In this document: piece by piece, positions 44,573-53,107 of the stretch
Layout: every line of letters starts with the position of its first letter
Position numbering within the stretch: position 1 is the first letter of the stretch
From: Enterococcus sp. 9D6_DIV0238
Lineage (GTDB): Bacteria > Bacillota > Bacilli > Lactobacillales > Enterococcaceae
Direction: 5' to 3'
Length of the DNA: 64,000 bases
NCBI RefSeq assembly: GCF_002174455.2
Contig: NZ_CP147246.1
Location: forward strand, 1,019,501 to 1,083,500
Position numbers and translations under genes: made by a program
Notes under the pieces: model-generated
What the model was told of the DNA's origin: nothing
Databases searched by the model: none
What the model saw: the letters and a program-made list of their open reading frames with translations, nothing else

Positions 44573-45766
44573 ATGCGGCATTCAAAACATCACAAAGGAT
44601 CAAACTCATGGCTGCCTATGCTCGTTATTTTACTACTTTTTGTAGTTGTAGGCTTGGAAATATATTTGCTATTTTTTCAGCATCAATCTCATTCTGTTTC
44701 CAAAGATGCTACAAGCGAAACAACACTTCCGTCTACACGATCCTCTGCTTCTCTAACCACAGATGCAAAAAGAAAAGAAAACTTCGATCAGACGGTCGAA
44801 CCGACTTCAGAGCTTGCTGATAGATTAAATCAACAATTGATCGATAAAAGTTTTGTTGGTACGGCTCTTGTTGTCCATAAGGGTCAGATCATTTTGCAAA
44901 AAGGATTTGGTTATGCAAATGTATCTGAAAATACTCCGAATACCTATCAGTCAACCTTTCAAATTGGTTCTATCCAAAAAGCAATGACTTGTGTGTTGAT
45001 TTTACAGCAAGTCCAATCTGGTCATTTATCCTTAGAGCAAACCTTAGATCAATTTTATCCTACTGTGCCTGGAAGTCATAAAATAACGATTCGACAGCTA
45101 TTAGCTATGCGTTCTGGTTTGTACCAAAATGAATACCCTACAGAGATGATGTCTGAAGATGACTTTCTGCGTTTTTCGATCAACCATGCACGAATGGGGG
45201 ATTACGACAAATATAAATATGACGGCGTCAATTATCGAATCTTAGCAGGTGTTTTAGAGCGTGTGACCAATCAAACCTATCGTGAATTGTTTGAGCAAGC
45301 CTTCGTTCAAAAAATACAACTGACCCACACTTCTTTTTATGATGATTTCCTAAATTCTTTCAATCGTACTTATGCGTATGAAAAAATCGACGGCAACGAT
45401 TTGGGAAATGAAATCACGGACAATCAGCTAACCTTTGATCAAGAAGTTGGTACAGGTAATGTAGCAATGACTGTCGGTGATCTTTATCGCTTTTATGCAA
45501 ACTTATTCGAAGGTCATTTGATCGACCAAACACTCAGCGATAAAGTGTGGACACCCGAAACTGAAACAAAGTATATGGGCGGTCTCTATAATTTTCCTAC
45601 TTATATCAAAGGACACGGCTCAGAGGCTGGCTTTGAATCTAATGCATTATTTTCTAAAGATCAACAAGACTCGGTGATCCTTCTATCGAATCAGCACCCA
45701 AAAGATAAAACAAATTCAGATTTAGCTAATGCGATGTTCAATTTACTTGGCCCTTACAAAGCTTAA
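44573..45766 (+). CDS. membrane-anchored serine hydrolase (class C beta-lactamase/PBP4* family)
   Basis: This 397-residue protein has an N-terminal membrane anchor (about 14-35, VILLLFVVVGLEIYLLFF), a Ser/Thr-rich linker and an extracellular serine-hydrolase domain. The nucleophile motif is S133-I-Q-K136. The second motif is Y216-D-G in YDGVNYRILAGVLE, where the classical YxN Asn is replaced, and the third is likely GHGSEAG. Such proteins act as D-Ala esterases or carboxypeptidases on wall polymers (FmtA/PBP4*-like); the exact role is unknown. Start ATG behind GGAGGTGATT. Confidence 0.85.
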   Translation: MRHSKHHKGSNSWLPMLVILLLFVVVGLEIYLLFFQHQSHSVSKDATSETTLPSTRSSASLTTDAKRKENFDQTVEPTSELADRLNQQLIDKSFVGTALVVHKGQIILQKGFGYANVSENTPNTYQSTFQIGSIQKAMTCVLILQQVQSGHLSLEQTLDQFYPTVPGSHKITIRQLLAMRSGLYQNEYPTEMMSEDDFLRFSINHARMGDYDKYKYDGVNYRILAGVLERVTNQTYRELFEQAFVQKIQLTHTSFYDDFLNSFNRTYAYEKIDGNDLGNEITDNQLTFDQEVGTGNVAMTVGDLYRFYANLFEGHLIDQTLSDKVWTPETETKYMGGLYNFPTYIKGHGSEAGFESNALFSKDQQDSVILLSNQHPKDKTNSDLANAMFNLLGPYKA

Positions 45767-45802
45767 TTATTTTACTTCCTTTGAGAAACTGTGACACATT
45801 TA

Positions 45803-46106
45803 AAGAGAGGTTGAGACAGAAGTGTCTAATCCCGAGAAATAAGAAAGAATTCACGAAAATTGTTTATCAAATTTTTGTGAATTCTTTCTTATTTCCGACC
45901 TTCAAAGCTAAGGGCTTTAGCCCTTAGCTTTTGATGAGATCGGAGTGCAACGTAGTGGGATTGCTTCTGTTCTCACCGTTTATCCGGATTCCAGGTGTCT
46001 GGGATTGGGCTCACAGAGTTTTGTCCCAGACCCTTTCATTCTAAATATATGGCGAGACAAAAGCAGCTCCTTCTATTTCTCAGAGCTAAACGCTTTTGTC
46101 TCGTTT
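45803..46106. repeat. intergenic repeat, S-T-S', abutting the efa operator (gene-free 425-base stretch)
   Basis: Unit S (+) runs from GAGGTTGAGACAGAAGTG (about 45804) to GCTTCTGTTCTCACCGTTTAT (about 45963-45983), with inner inverted repeats (AAGAAAGAATTCAC/GTGAATTCTTTCTT and GCTAAGGGC/GCCCTTAGC). T hairpin: GGTGTCTGGGA...TCCCAGACC (45987-46030). Unit S' (-): GAGACAAAAGC...GCTTTTGTCTC (46059-46103). The + half follows the serine hydrolase gene; the S' half follows no minus-strand gene and ends at the manganese operator. Confidence 0.75.
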
Positions 46107-46179
46107 TTTAGGTTCGCCTAAAAAAAACTTGATTTCATTTTAGCTTTGTCTTATACTAATTTTAAGGCAAACCTAAAAA
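46104..46179 (+). promoter_or_regulatory. efa promoter flanked by two DtxR/MntR-type operators
   Basis: Promoter TTGATT (46129-46134), 17 bases, TATACT (46152-46157). Operator 1 is a perfect palindrome with arms TTTTTTAGG and CCTAAAAAA (46104-46125). Operator 2, TTTTAAGGCAAACCTAAAAA (46160-46179), matches operator 1 in reverse at most positions. One lies just upstream of the -35 and the other just downstream of the -10. This layout fits manganese-dependent repression by an EfaR/MntR protein. Confidence 0.85.
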
Positions 46180-46191
46180 GGAGGTTTTTTT

Positions 46192-46947
46192 ATGTCTATA
46201 ACTAACAATAACATTACAGTCCAGCATTTGACTGTCAGCTATCAAGGTCAAAAAGCATTACAAGATATTTCATTACAGCTCTCTTCTGGAAGTATTACCG
46301 GTATCATTGGGCCAAATGGCGCTGGTAAATCGACTTTTTTGAAAGGATTGCTCGGTCTGATCAAAACGGAGTCCCGAAACGTTTTGATCGGTGACACACC
46401 GATCGACACTCAAAAAAAGCGAATCGCTTATGTAGAGCAACGCAGTGCATTAGATTTATCATTCCCGATCAATGTTCTAGAAGTTGTCCTTTTAGGAACC
46501 TACCCTAAATTAGGCTTATTCCACCGTCCTGGTAAGCTGGAAAAAGAAAAAACCTTAGCTGCTTTAAGAACTGTTCAACTGGAAGCTTTTGCCAAACGAC
46601 AAATCGGCGAGTTGTCCGGCGGTCAGCTGCAACGTGTCTTTATTGCCCGGGTACTGGCTCAAGATGCAGATATCATCGTTTTAGATGAACCTTTCGTCGG
46701 GATCGATATGACTAGTGAAAAGGTCATTATGGATATCCTCAAAGCATTGAAAGACGTTGGCAAGACGATCATTATTGTCCATCATGATCTGCATAAAGTT
46801 GCTCATTATTTCGATGAAGTGGTCATTTTAAAGAAAGAATTGATTGCTTTCGGACCTGTAGCAACGACTTTTACCAACAGAAATATTCAACTCGCTTATG
46901 GCGAATCTATGGGCGATATTATCATCAAAGGAGTGGCTGATGCATGA
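46192..46947 (+). CDS. efaC: manganese ABC transporter ATP-binding protein
   Basis: This 251-residue ATPase has Walker A GPNGAGKST, signature LSGGQLQRVFIARVL and Walker B IIVLDEPFVGID, in the metal-type ABC family. It powers the uptake of Mn (possibly Zn) with the permease and lipoprotein that follow. It ends in an ATGA overlap with the permease start. Start ATG behind AAAGGAGG. Regulation by the two upstream palindromes is strongly suggested. Confidence 0.93.
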   Translation: MSITNNNITVQHLTVSYQGQKALQDISLQLSSGSITGIIGPNGAGKSTFLKGLLGLIKTESRNVLIGDTPIDTQKKRIAYVEQRSALDLSFPINVLEVVLLGTYPKLGLFHRPGKLEKEKTLAALRTVQLEAFAKRQIGELSGGQLQRVFIARVLAQDADIIVLDEPFVGIDMTSEKVIMDILKALKDVGKTIIIVHHDLHKVAHYFDEVVILKKELIAFGPVATTFTNRNIQLAYGESMGDIIIKGVADA

Positions 46948-47798
46948 TCACAAATTTTATTGACGGTTTGATCCGTTACCAGTTTTTACAAAACGCACTG
47001 ATAACCTCGATCATTGTCGGGCTTATCTCAGGAATCATCGGTTCATTTATCGTTTTAAGAGGCATGTCATTGATGGGAGATGCCATTTCTCATGCGGTGT
47101 TACCTGGTGTCGCAGCTTCTTATATGTTTGGTGCAAATTATATTTTCGGTGCATCTATCTTTGGTATTTTAGCAGCATTATTGATTGGCTTTATCACACA
47201 AAAAAGCCAATTGAAAAATGATACTGCGATCGGTGTAGTCTTCAGCTCCTTTTTCGCACTAGGGATCATCATGATTTCTTTTGCAAAAAGCTCCACTGAC
47301 CTTTACCATATTCTTTTTGGAAATGTGTTGGCTGTTCGTGATTCAGATATTTTGATCACTGCAGTCGTAGGTATTCTCGTATTGTTATTTGTGGGCGTGT
47401 TTTATAAAGAGCTGCAAATTACATCATTTGATCCTACAATGGCGCAAGCATATGGATTGAATGTTCAATTTTTCCACTATGCGTTGATGTTTCTATTAAC
47501 ATTAGTGGCCGTTTCTTCATTACAAACTGTTGGAACGATTTTAGTGATCGCAATGCTGATCACACCCGCAGCTACAGCCTATCTTTTGACAAATCATTTA
47601 CCGACAATGATCGGGCTTGCTTCTTTGTTCGGCATTTTAAGTTCAATTATCGGCTTGTTCTTTAGTTATTCTTATAACCTAGCATCAGGAGCAACCATCG
47701 TTTTAACTGCTGCCGGATTCTTTATTTTAGCTTTTCTATTTTCACCAAAAAAGGGATTATTTTTTGCAAACAAACCGAAGGAGGACCTCTCATTATGA
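46944..47798 (+). CDS. efaB: manganese ABC transporter permease
   Basis: This 284-residue membrane protein of the ABC-3 family has about eight or nine helices. The signature [21 protein letters not shown] near residues 35-55 is characteristic. Both ends overlap its neighbours by four bases, so translation is coupled. It forms the channel of the efaCBA-type transporter. Confidence 0.94.
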   Translation: MITNFIDGLIRYQFLQNALITSIIVGLISGIIGSFIVLRGMSLMGDAISHAVLPGVAASYMFGANYIFGASIFGILAALLIGFITQKSQLKNDTAIGVVFSSFFALGIIMISFAKSSTDLYHILFGNVLAVRDSDILITAVVGILVLLFVGVFYKELQITSFDPTMAQAYGLNVQFFHYALMFLLTLVAVSSLQTVGTILVIAMLITPAATAYLLTNHLPTMIGLASLFGILSSIIGLFFSYSYNLASGATIVLTAAGFFILAFLFSPKKGLFFANKPKEDLSL

Positions 47799-48724
47799 AA
47801 AAAATAGGCATAACTATCGCTGCATGTGCAAGTTTATTTTTATTAGCTGCCTGTCAATCGAAATCAGAGACGTCATTAGATGAAAAGAAACTAAATATCG
47901 TAGCAACTAACTCGATTCTTGCTGATATGGCAGAAAATGTTGGCGGCGATTTAGTGAATATCCACAGCATTGTCCCCGTTGGAACTGATCCACATGAATA
48001 CGAACCGCTACCTGAGGACATTGCTAAAGCATCAGAAGCTGATATTCTATTTTTCAATGGATTAAACTTAGAAACTGGCGGAAACGGCTGGTTCAGTAAA
48101 TTGATGGAAACAGCTCATAAAAAAGAAAATGAAGATTATTTCTCTGTCAGTCAGAATGTCACTCCCATGTATTTAACAAGTGCTGGCCAAGAAAATGAGC
48201 AAGATCCTCATGCTTGGTTAGACATCCAAAACGGTATTTCATATGTAGAAACGATTCGAAATACGTTGATCGATAAGGACCCAGAAAATGAAGCAAGTTA
48301 CAATAAAAAGGCAGACGACTATATCAAAAATCTTGAGACTTTGGATCAAGAAGCAAAAGAGAAATTCGCTGATATACCAAAAGATCAAAAACTATTGGTA
48401 ACTAGTGAAGGGGCGTTTAAATATTTTTCTAAAGCCTATGGGTTGACGGCTGCCTATATTTGGGAGATCAACACCGAAAGCCAAGGCACACCTGATCAAA
48501 TGAAGCAGATCATCGATCAAATCCGGCAAACCAAGGTGCCCGTACTTTTCGTCGAAACAAGTGTTGATAAACGTAGTATGGAACGCGTATCAAAAGAGAC
48601 TAAATTACCAATCTACAGTACCATTTTCACAGATTCTCTTGCCAAAAAGGGAGAAGATGGAGATAGTTACTACACAATGATGAAATGGAACCTGGATAAG
48701 ATCCATGAAGGCTTGACACAATAA
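47795..48724 (+). CDS. efaA: manganese-binding lipoprotein (EfaA/PsaA family)
   Basis: This 309-residue lipoprotein has the lipobox LLAAC (lipid-modified Cys20). The metal ligands of the cluster A-I family are visible: His in GTDPHEYEP, His in DPHAWLD, Glu in the [10 protein letters not shown] region and Asp in the IFTDSLA region. In E. faecalis this protein is the EfaA antigen. It delivers Mn to the permease. It starts inside the last codons of efaB behind AAGGAGG. A terminator follows. Confidence 0.95.
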   Translation: MKKIGITIAACASLFLLAACQSKSETSLDEKKLNIVATNSILADMAENVGGDLVNIHSIVPVGTDPHEYEPLPEDIAKASEADILFFNGLNLETGGNGWFSKLMETAHKKENEDYFSVSQNVTPMYLTSAGQENEQDPHAWLDIQNGISYVETIRNTLIDKDPENEASYNKKADDYIKNLETLDQEAKEKFADIPKDQKLLVTSEGAFKYFSKAYGLTAAYIWEINTESQGTPDQMKQIIDQIRQTKVPVLFVETSVDKRSMERVSKETKLPIYSTIFTDSLAKKGEDGDSYYTMMKWNLDKIHEGLTQ

Positions 48725-48735
48725 ACGATAGAAAG

Positions 48736-48774
48736 TAGCCGCACCTTTGATGAACGAAGGTACGGCTATTTTTT
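48736..48774. terminator. terminator after efaA, shared with the convergent ABC-F gene
   Basis: Stem TAGCCGCACCTT / AAGGTACGGCTA (one mismatch) followed by TTTTTTAT on the plus strand. It abuts the ABC-F stop codon at 48773. Confidence 0.8.
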
Positions 48775-50311
48775 ATCTGATCATCTCCTCAATATTGATG
48801 ATTCGATCAGCGATATCAGCATAAAATTCTTCTTCATGTGAAACGATGATGATCGTTCCTTGATAGTCTTGAATTGCTTCACGCAGACTTTCCTTTGCAG
48901 CTACATCGATGTGATTCGTTGGCTCATCCAGAAAAATCAGATTGCTCGTTTCCATCGTCAATTCACATAATTTTACTTTTGTTTGCTCCCCTCCGCTCAA
49001 TAAGCGCAGCTTTTGATTTACCAATTTATCTGGCAATCCGCATTTAGCTAAAAATGTCCGAATTTCTTTGACCGTCTTTTTAGGAAAACGATCGCTTAAA
49101 TAAGCTAATGGAGTCAAATAATCATTTTTCCATGTTAAGTCTTGAGAAAAATAGGCTATTTTGGTATTGGCTGGGTATTGAAATTCGCCGCTCAGTGATT
49201 TGATTTTTCCTGTCAGTGTCTTGATCAGCGTTGATTTTCCGATTCCATTGAATCCTTTAATCGCAACCTTTTCACCGCTATGAACAGATAAATCGATTGG
49301 TGCTAGCAATGGCTTTTCATACCCAATCACTAATTGATCTGTGATCAACGCTAAACTAGCAACGATCGGCTGATAAGGGAAAACGATATGTGGTGTCATT
49401 AGACTTCCAGGTGGTGTCAGTCTTTCTAGACGATCTAATTGCTTTTGGCGGCTTTTTGCCAGGGTTGCACGATTTCCTGCTTTGTATTTACGAATATACG
49501 CTTCTGCTTTTTCTATTTTTGCCTGCTGGGCGTGATATTGTTTCAAGTAGCTTTCTTTATTCAGCTCTTTTTGGGCAAAGGATTTTTCGACATTTCCGGT
49601 ATATTTTGTCAGCTTGCCGAATTCAATATCACAAATACAGTTTGTTACAGCATTCAAAAAATGATAATCATGCGACACCAGAATAAACGTACCGTCAAAA
49701 TTAGTTAAATAGCTGATCAGCCACTGAATATGAGTATCATCCAAATAGTTCGTCGGTTCATCTAAAAGTAGTACATCAGGCTCTTCCAGTAACAGCTTCG
49801 CCAAAATCACTTTGGAACGCTGTCCGCCGCTCAGCTCCTTCATCGAACGATCCAACCCGATCGCTTCGATTCCTAATCCGTTCGCCAAATCATTGATGAT
49901 TGGATCTATTTGATAAAAATCACTTTCATCCAGATGTGTTTGGAGCGTGCCTGCCCGCTCTAATAATTTATCTTCGCCAGTCTCACCATAGATCGAATAC
50001 AGTTCATTGATTTTAGACTCGATCTCATATAGCGGTTGGTACGCTTGATGTAAAAATTCACTGATCGTACTTTCACCGGTCACCTCCATATACTGATCCA
50101 AGTAACCGATTTTGATATTGTTTTGCCAAGTAATTGCGCCATCGTCTGCAAGTATTTCTCCTGTTAAAATTTTTATCAGCGTTGATTTTCCTACACCATT
50201 TTGACCAGTAAGTCCCAGATGGTCTCCTTTATTCACACGTAAAGAGGCATCTTCATAAAGTATTTTTTCCCCGAAACGCTGGGTCAGATGTTCGATCGTT
50301 AATAAACTCAT
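48773..50311 (-). CDS. ABC-F family ATPase (YfmM-like)
   Basis: This 512-residue soluble protein has two ABC ATPase domains and no membrane segment, so it belongs to the ABC-F ribosome-acting family. Walker A motifs: GQNGVGKST and GFNGIGKST; signatures LSGGQRSKVILAK and LSGGEQTKVKLCE; Walker B DVLLLDEPTNYLD and LIFLDEPTNHID. The charged linker lies at about 240-310. The start MSLLTIEHLTQRFGEKILYE resembles B. subtilis YfmM. AAAAGGA serves ATG 50311 better than the abutting ATG 50320. Whether it gives antibiotic resistance cannot be told from sequence. Confidence 0.9.
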   Translation of the reverse strand: MSLLTIEHLTQRFGEKILYEDASLRVNKGDHLGLTGQNGVGKSTLIKILTGEILADDGAITWQNNIKIGYLDQYMEVTGESTISEFLHQAYQPLYEIESKINELYSIYGETGEDKLLERAGTLQTHLDESDFYQIDPIINDLANGLGIEAIGLDRSMKELSGGQRSKVILAKLLLEEPDVLLLDEPTNYLDDTHIQWLISYLTNFDGTFILVSHDYHFLNAVTNCICDIEFGKLTKYTGNVEKSFAQKELNKESYLKQYHAQQAKIEKAEAYIRKYKAGNRATLAKSRQKQLDRLERLTPPGSLMTPHIVFPYQPIVASLALITDQLVIGYEKPLLAPIDLSVHSGEKVAIKGFNGIGKSTLIKTLTGKIKSLSGEFQYPANTKIAYFSQDLTWKNDYLTPLAYLSDRFPKKTVKEIRTFLAKCGLPDKLVNQKLRLLSGGEQTKVKLCELTMETSNLIFLDEPTNHIDVAAKESLREAIQDYQGTIIIVSHEEEFYADIADRIINIEEMIR

Positions 50312-50486
50312 GTAGTTCATTCCTTTTCCATTTTATTTTGTAAATCACGTGACACGTCCATTCGTTCAGTTTCTGCTATTGAACACCAATGCTCCGTACG
50401 TAAGATCTTAGGCAAACAAAAAACAAGCGATCAAAAATAAGTCTCCCTTATCTCATCCCTTGTTTACAATCAACAAAGAGAGTGAG

Positions 50487-50645
50487 CCAAACGAAACATC
50501 CGTTTTGCGCCACTCTCTAAGTCCGAATAAACGGCAAGAAAAAAGTAGCTCCTTCGGAAATAAGCCGAAATTTTCAAAAATTTGAAGAACAATTTTCATA
50601 AATTCCTTCTTATTTCTCGGAGCTTAACGCTTTTGTCTTAGCCTC
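50487..50645 (-). repeat. intergenic S-T repeat copy between the 26-codon gene and the ABC-F gene
   Basis: On the minus strand: GAGGCTAAGACAAAAGCG (about 50627-50644), GAAATAAG, an inner inverted repeat near AAATTTTTGAA, then the closing arm TTTTTTCTTGCCGTTTATTC (about 50522-50541). The T hairpin AGAGAGTG...CACTCTCT (50479-50520) follows. It lies 3' of the small gene at 50753-50833 and so could end its transcript. Confidence 0.7.
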
Positions 50646-50752
50646 TCATTCACTTTTATTAAAAGTCATGGTCATCGTTTAAAATACAACACGAAATAAG
50701 ACTAAGACTTAGTCTAAATTTGCTAGTATTCTAACGATGAAGATTTCTTCTA

Positions 50753-50833
50753 TTAAGCTCCGCAACAATGCTTCATCACATTCATTTGTTGGGAGCTGCT
50801 TCTTTTGACAAATTTATCTGAAAGAACAAACAT
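50753..50833 (-). CDS. 26-residue small protein with C-terminal Cys-Cys-Gly-Ala
   Basis: This short gene has full expression signals. AAAGGTGATC ends five bases before the ATG at 50833, and an extended -10 promoter lies about 28 bases further up. The product begins MFVLSDKFVKRSSSQQ and ends MKHCCGA; five of 26 residues are Met or Cys. The codons for SSSQQ and CCGA form the two arms of an RNA hairpin (AGCTCCCAACAA / TTGTTGCGGAGCT), so the segment may also be structural RNA. It has no membrane segment. It could be a peptide signal, a modified-peptide precursor, a metal-binding peptide or a leader peptide; no modifying enzyme is adjacent. An S-T repeat follows as a possible terminator. Confidence 0.55.
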   Translation of the reverse strand: MFVLSDKFVKRSSSQQMNVMKHCCGA

Positions 50834-50860
50834 TCTTGATCACCTTTCTTTACAGAACAT

Positions 50861-50888
50861 ATTTTAGCATATTCATTTTAAAAAGCAA
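50861..50888 (-). promoter_or_regulatory. extended -10 promoter of the 26-codon gene
   Basis: On the minus strand TTGCTT (50883-50888), 16-base spacer, TAAAAT (50861-50866), with TGC directly before the -10 (extended type). The predicted leader is only about 20 bases. Confidence 0.6.
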
Positions 50889-50939
50889 AATAATCATTTG
50901 TTTATCCTTTTTAGTAAAAAACGAGCTTGACACCTAACC

Positions 50940-51000
50940 GAATAAATAACTGGAGCAGAAGCAATCCTCGTAGAAATAAATGCTTCTGCCCAGCCGTTTT
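50940..51000 (-). repeat. short S-type repeat after the M20 hydrolase gene
   Basis: On the minus strand, after the stop at 51006, GGCTGGGCAGAAGCATTTATT and ATTGCTTCTGCTCCAGTTATTTATTCGG form the arms of a short unit S (50942-50998). No T hairpin follows, so this is a solo S unit, again directly 3' of a gene. Confidence 0.55.
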
Positions 51001-51005
51001 TCATT

Positions 51006-52205
51006 TTATTCAGCGGCATCTAAGTATGATAAAGCATAGCTCACATGAAATTCAGTCGCTAAAGCTAAGCCCGCTTCATCGATATCAAATTTTTCATGAT
51101 GGTGCCCATATTGAGTATCCGTATTTTCTAAATTGCGTGTACCTACACGTCCATAAACACCGGGAGCTTTGAGCAAGAAGTCCGCAAAATCATCTGCACC
51201 CAAGCTCTTTGTATGATCTGTCACGACATTTTCGATGCCCACGATTCCAGCAGCTACCTTTTGAGCCAACTCCGTTGCTGTATCATCATTGATCAATGGA
51301 CCTGCCGCGTCATGAATCTGAAAAGAAGAAATTTTCGTGCGATGTGCTTCTGCGATTTGATTTGCGATTTCTTCCACACGTTTCAAGACAAATGCACGCG
51401 TTTCATGACTAAAGGCTCTCACCGTTCCTTCGATCGTTGCGTGATTTGCAACAATGTTATATCTTGTACCAGCATCCAATACACCGATTCCGATAACGAC
51501 TGGATCTAAAGGGCTAACTTCTCTAGCTGCGATTTTTTGTAATTCTACGACGATGCTTGCTGCAGATAAAACAGCATCACGACCAACGTTTGGTTGTGCG
51601 ACATGGCTGCTCAAGCCCTCTACTTCGATTTTAAAAATATCACAAGAAGCATTTGTTGCTCCTTTCGTTGCGACTAATTTACCGACAGGAACACTCGAAT
51701 CTAAATGGATACCAAAAACCTGATCGACATTCTCAACAAATCCTCCTTCTACAAACTGACAAGCACCTGCTCCGATTTCTTCTGCTGGCTGAAACGCAAG
51801 CTTGATTGTTCCGGCAAAGTCTTCTTCACGATTCTTTAAAATTTTTGCGGCGCCTAATAATGCTGCTGCATGGCCGTCGTGACCGCAGGCATGATTTAAG
51901 CCAGGATTCTTAGACTGATAAGGTTTTCCAGTGGCGTCTTCCAATTCCAAAGCATCGATATCTGCACGTAGGATAATCGTCTTCCCTTGGCCTTTTTTTC
52001 CTTCGATTGTTCCTAATGCACCTGTTTCACCCACTGCTTCAAAAGGAATTCCTAACTTGGTCAGCTCTTCTTTGATTCGTTTGATCGTTTCATATTCTTT
52101 TAAACTTGCTTCAGGATATTGATGGAAATGGCGTCTTAAGGCAATGACTTCCTCTGCATTTTGCTTTATTTCTTCTTGGATCGTTTGTTTTGTTGTGACT
52201 GTCAT
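51006..52205 (-). CDS. M20 family amidohydrolase
   Basis: This 399-residue metallohydrolase resembles IAA-amino-acid/N-acyl-amino-acid amidohydrolases. Metal and catalytic residues are visible in NHACGHDGHAAALLG (Cys/His ligands), EEIGAGACQFVEGG (catalytic Glu) and the C-terminal QYGHHHEKFDIDE. RRHFHQYPEASLKEYET at the N-terminus is typical. It is the last gene of the methionine transporter operon, 15 bases after the lipoprotein gene. It may release methionine or another amino acid from an N-acyl or peptide derivative; this is inferred from context. Confidence 0.9.
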   Translation of the reverse strand: MTVTTKQTIQEEIKQNAEEVIALRRHFHQYPEASLKEYETIKRIKEELTKLGIPFEAVGETGALGTIEGKKGQGKTIILRADIDALELEDATGKPYQSKNPGLNHACGHDGHAAALLGAAKILKNREEDFAGTIKLAFQPAEEIGAGACQFVEGGFVENVDQVFGIHLDSSVPVGKLVATKGATNASCDIFKIEVEGLSSHVAQPNVGRDAVLSAASIVVELQKIAAREVSPLDPVVIGIGVLDAGTRYNIVANHATIEGTVRAFSHETRAFVLKRVEEIANQIAEAHRTKISSFQIHDAAGPLINDDTATELAQKVAAGIVGIENVVTDHTKSLGADDFADFLLKAPGVYGRVGTRNLENTDTQYGHHHEKFDIDEAGLALATEFHVSYALSYLDAAE

Positions 52206-52220
52206 AGTGATTTCCTCCTC

Positions 52221-53054
52221 TTATTTTCTTCCGAATGTTTCCCAAGCTGGGATGCTTGAGCCTTTTGATGTTTCTTCGATCACTTTTTTAGTTTCTTCTT
52301 GTTGATAAGTGTCCACTACTTTATTGTATGTTTCGTTGTCTTCATCTTCCTTACGGGCAACGATGATATTTACATATGGTTTTGATGTTTCATCTACTGG
52401 TTCTAGGAAAATTGCATCTTTTGCTGGTACAAAACCAGCATCGACAGCCATTCCACTATTGATGACAGAAGCATCGATGTCTTGAAGTGCTCTAGCCGTC
52501 TGAGAGGCATCTAGTTCAGTGATTTTTAAATTCAATTTGTTTTCAGTGATGTCATTGACCGTAGGTGTTTGTTTTTTCGCCGGATCTACTTTGATCAAGC
52601 CAGCGCTTTGTAAAAGCAGTAAGGCACGTCCGCCATTCGTTGCATCATTTGGAATAGCGATTTCTGCCCCATCTTTCAATTCTTTCACGTCTTTGATTTT
52701 TGATGAATAGATTCCCAATGGTGCGCTGACCGTATTGCCGATCGACACTAAATTTGTTTTATGTTCTTCGTTATAGTTATCCAGAAAAATTTGGTGTTGG
52801 AATGAGTTCAGGTCGATTTCTTTTTCAGCTAAGGCTGCATTAGGTTGTGTATAATCAGAAAACTCGATCAATTGAAGGTCGATCCCATCTTTTTTCAGCC
52901 GCTCTTTAACTGATTCTAAGACTTCATTGTTGGCGCCTACCACGCCTAATTTTACGACTTCAGTTTTTTCACTTTTGGCAGTGCCGGAAGAACATCCTGC
53001 TAGGACAACCCCAACTGTTAATGCTAAACCAATGATTTTTACAAATTTTTTCAT
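52221..53054 (-). CDS. metQ: methionine ABC transporter substrate-binding lipoprotein (MetQ)
   Basis: This 277-residue NlpA-family lipoprotein has lipobox VLAGC (Cys21). The binding fold shows the family patterns LIEFSDYTQPNAALAEKEID and FQHQIFLDNYNEE. The frame is open to 53111, but GAGGAA and the signal peptide fix ATG 53054. It follows metI by 53 bases and belongs to a five-gene operon that contains a second MetQ-like gene at its head. D/L-methionine is the family's ligand. Confidence 0.92.
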   Translation of the reverse strand: MKKFVKIIGLALTVGVVLAGCSSGTAKSEKTEVVKLGVVGANNEVLESVKERLKKDGIDLQLIEFSDYTQPNAALAEKEIDLNSFQHQIFLDNYNEEHKTNLVSIGNTVSAPLGIYSSKIKDVKELKDGAEIAIPNDATNGGRALLLLQSAGLIKVDPAKKQTPTVNDITENKLNLKITELDASQTARALQDIDASVINSGMAVDAGFVPAKDAIFLEPVDETSKPYVNIIVARKEDEDNETYNKVVDTYQQEETKKVIEETSKGSSIPAWETFGRK

Positions 53055-53107
53055 GCTATTTCCTCTTTTCAAGTAGTTTTTTATTTGCGGTTTTATTAAA
53101 TAAATGA

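Noticed and set aside
50319..50361. 14-codon upstream frame (starting MDVSRDLQNK) whose TGA overlaps the ABC-F start region
   Set aside because: Upstream frames regulate some resistance ABC-F genes, but this one has no ribosome binding site and no visible attenuator pairing.
50753..50833. Reading the 26-codon gene as a leader peptide of the ABC-F gene
   Set aside because: The ABC-F start is more than 440 bases away, with an S-T repeat (likely terminator) and a separate candidate promoter between them.
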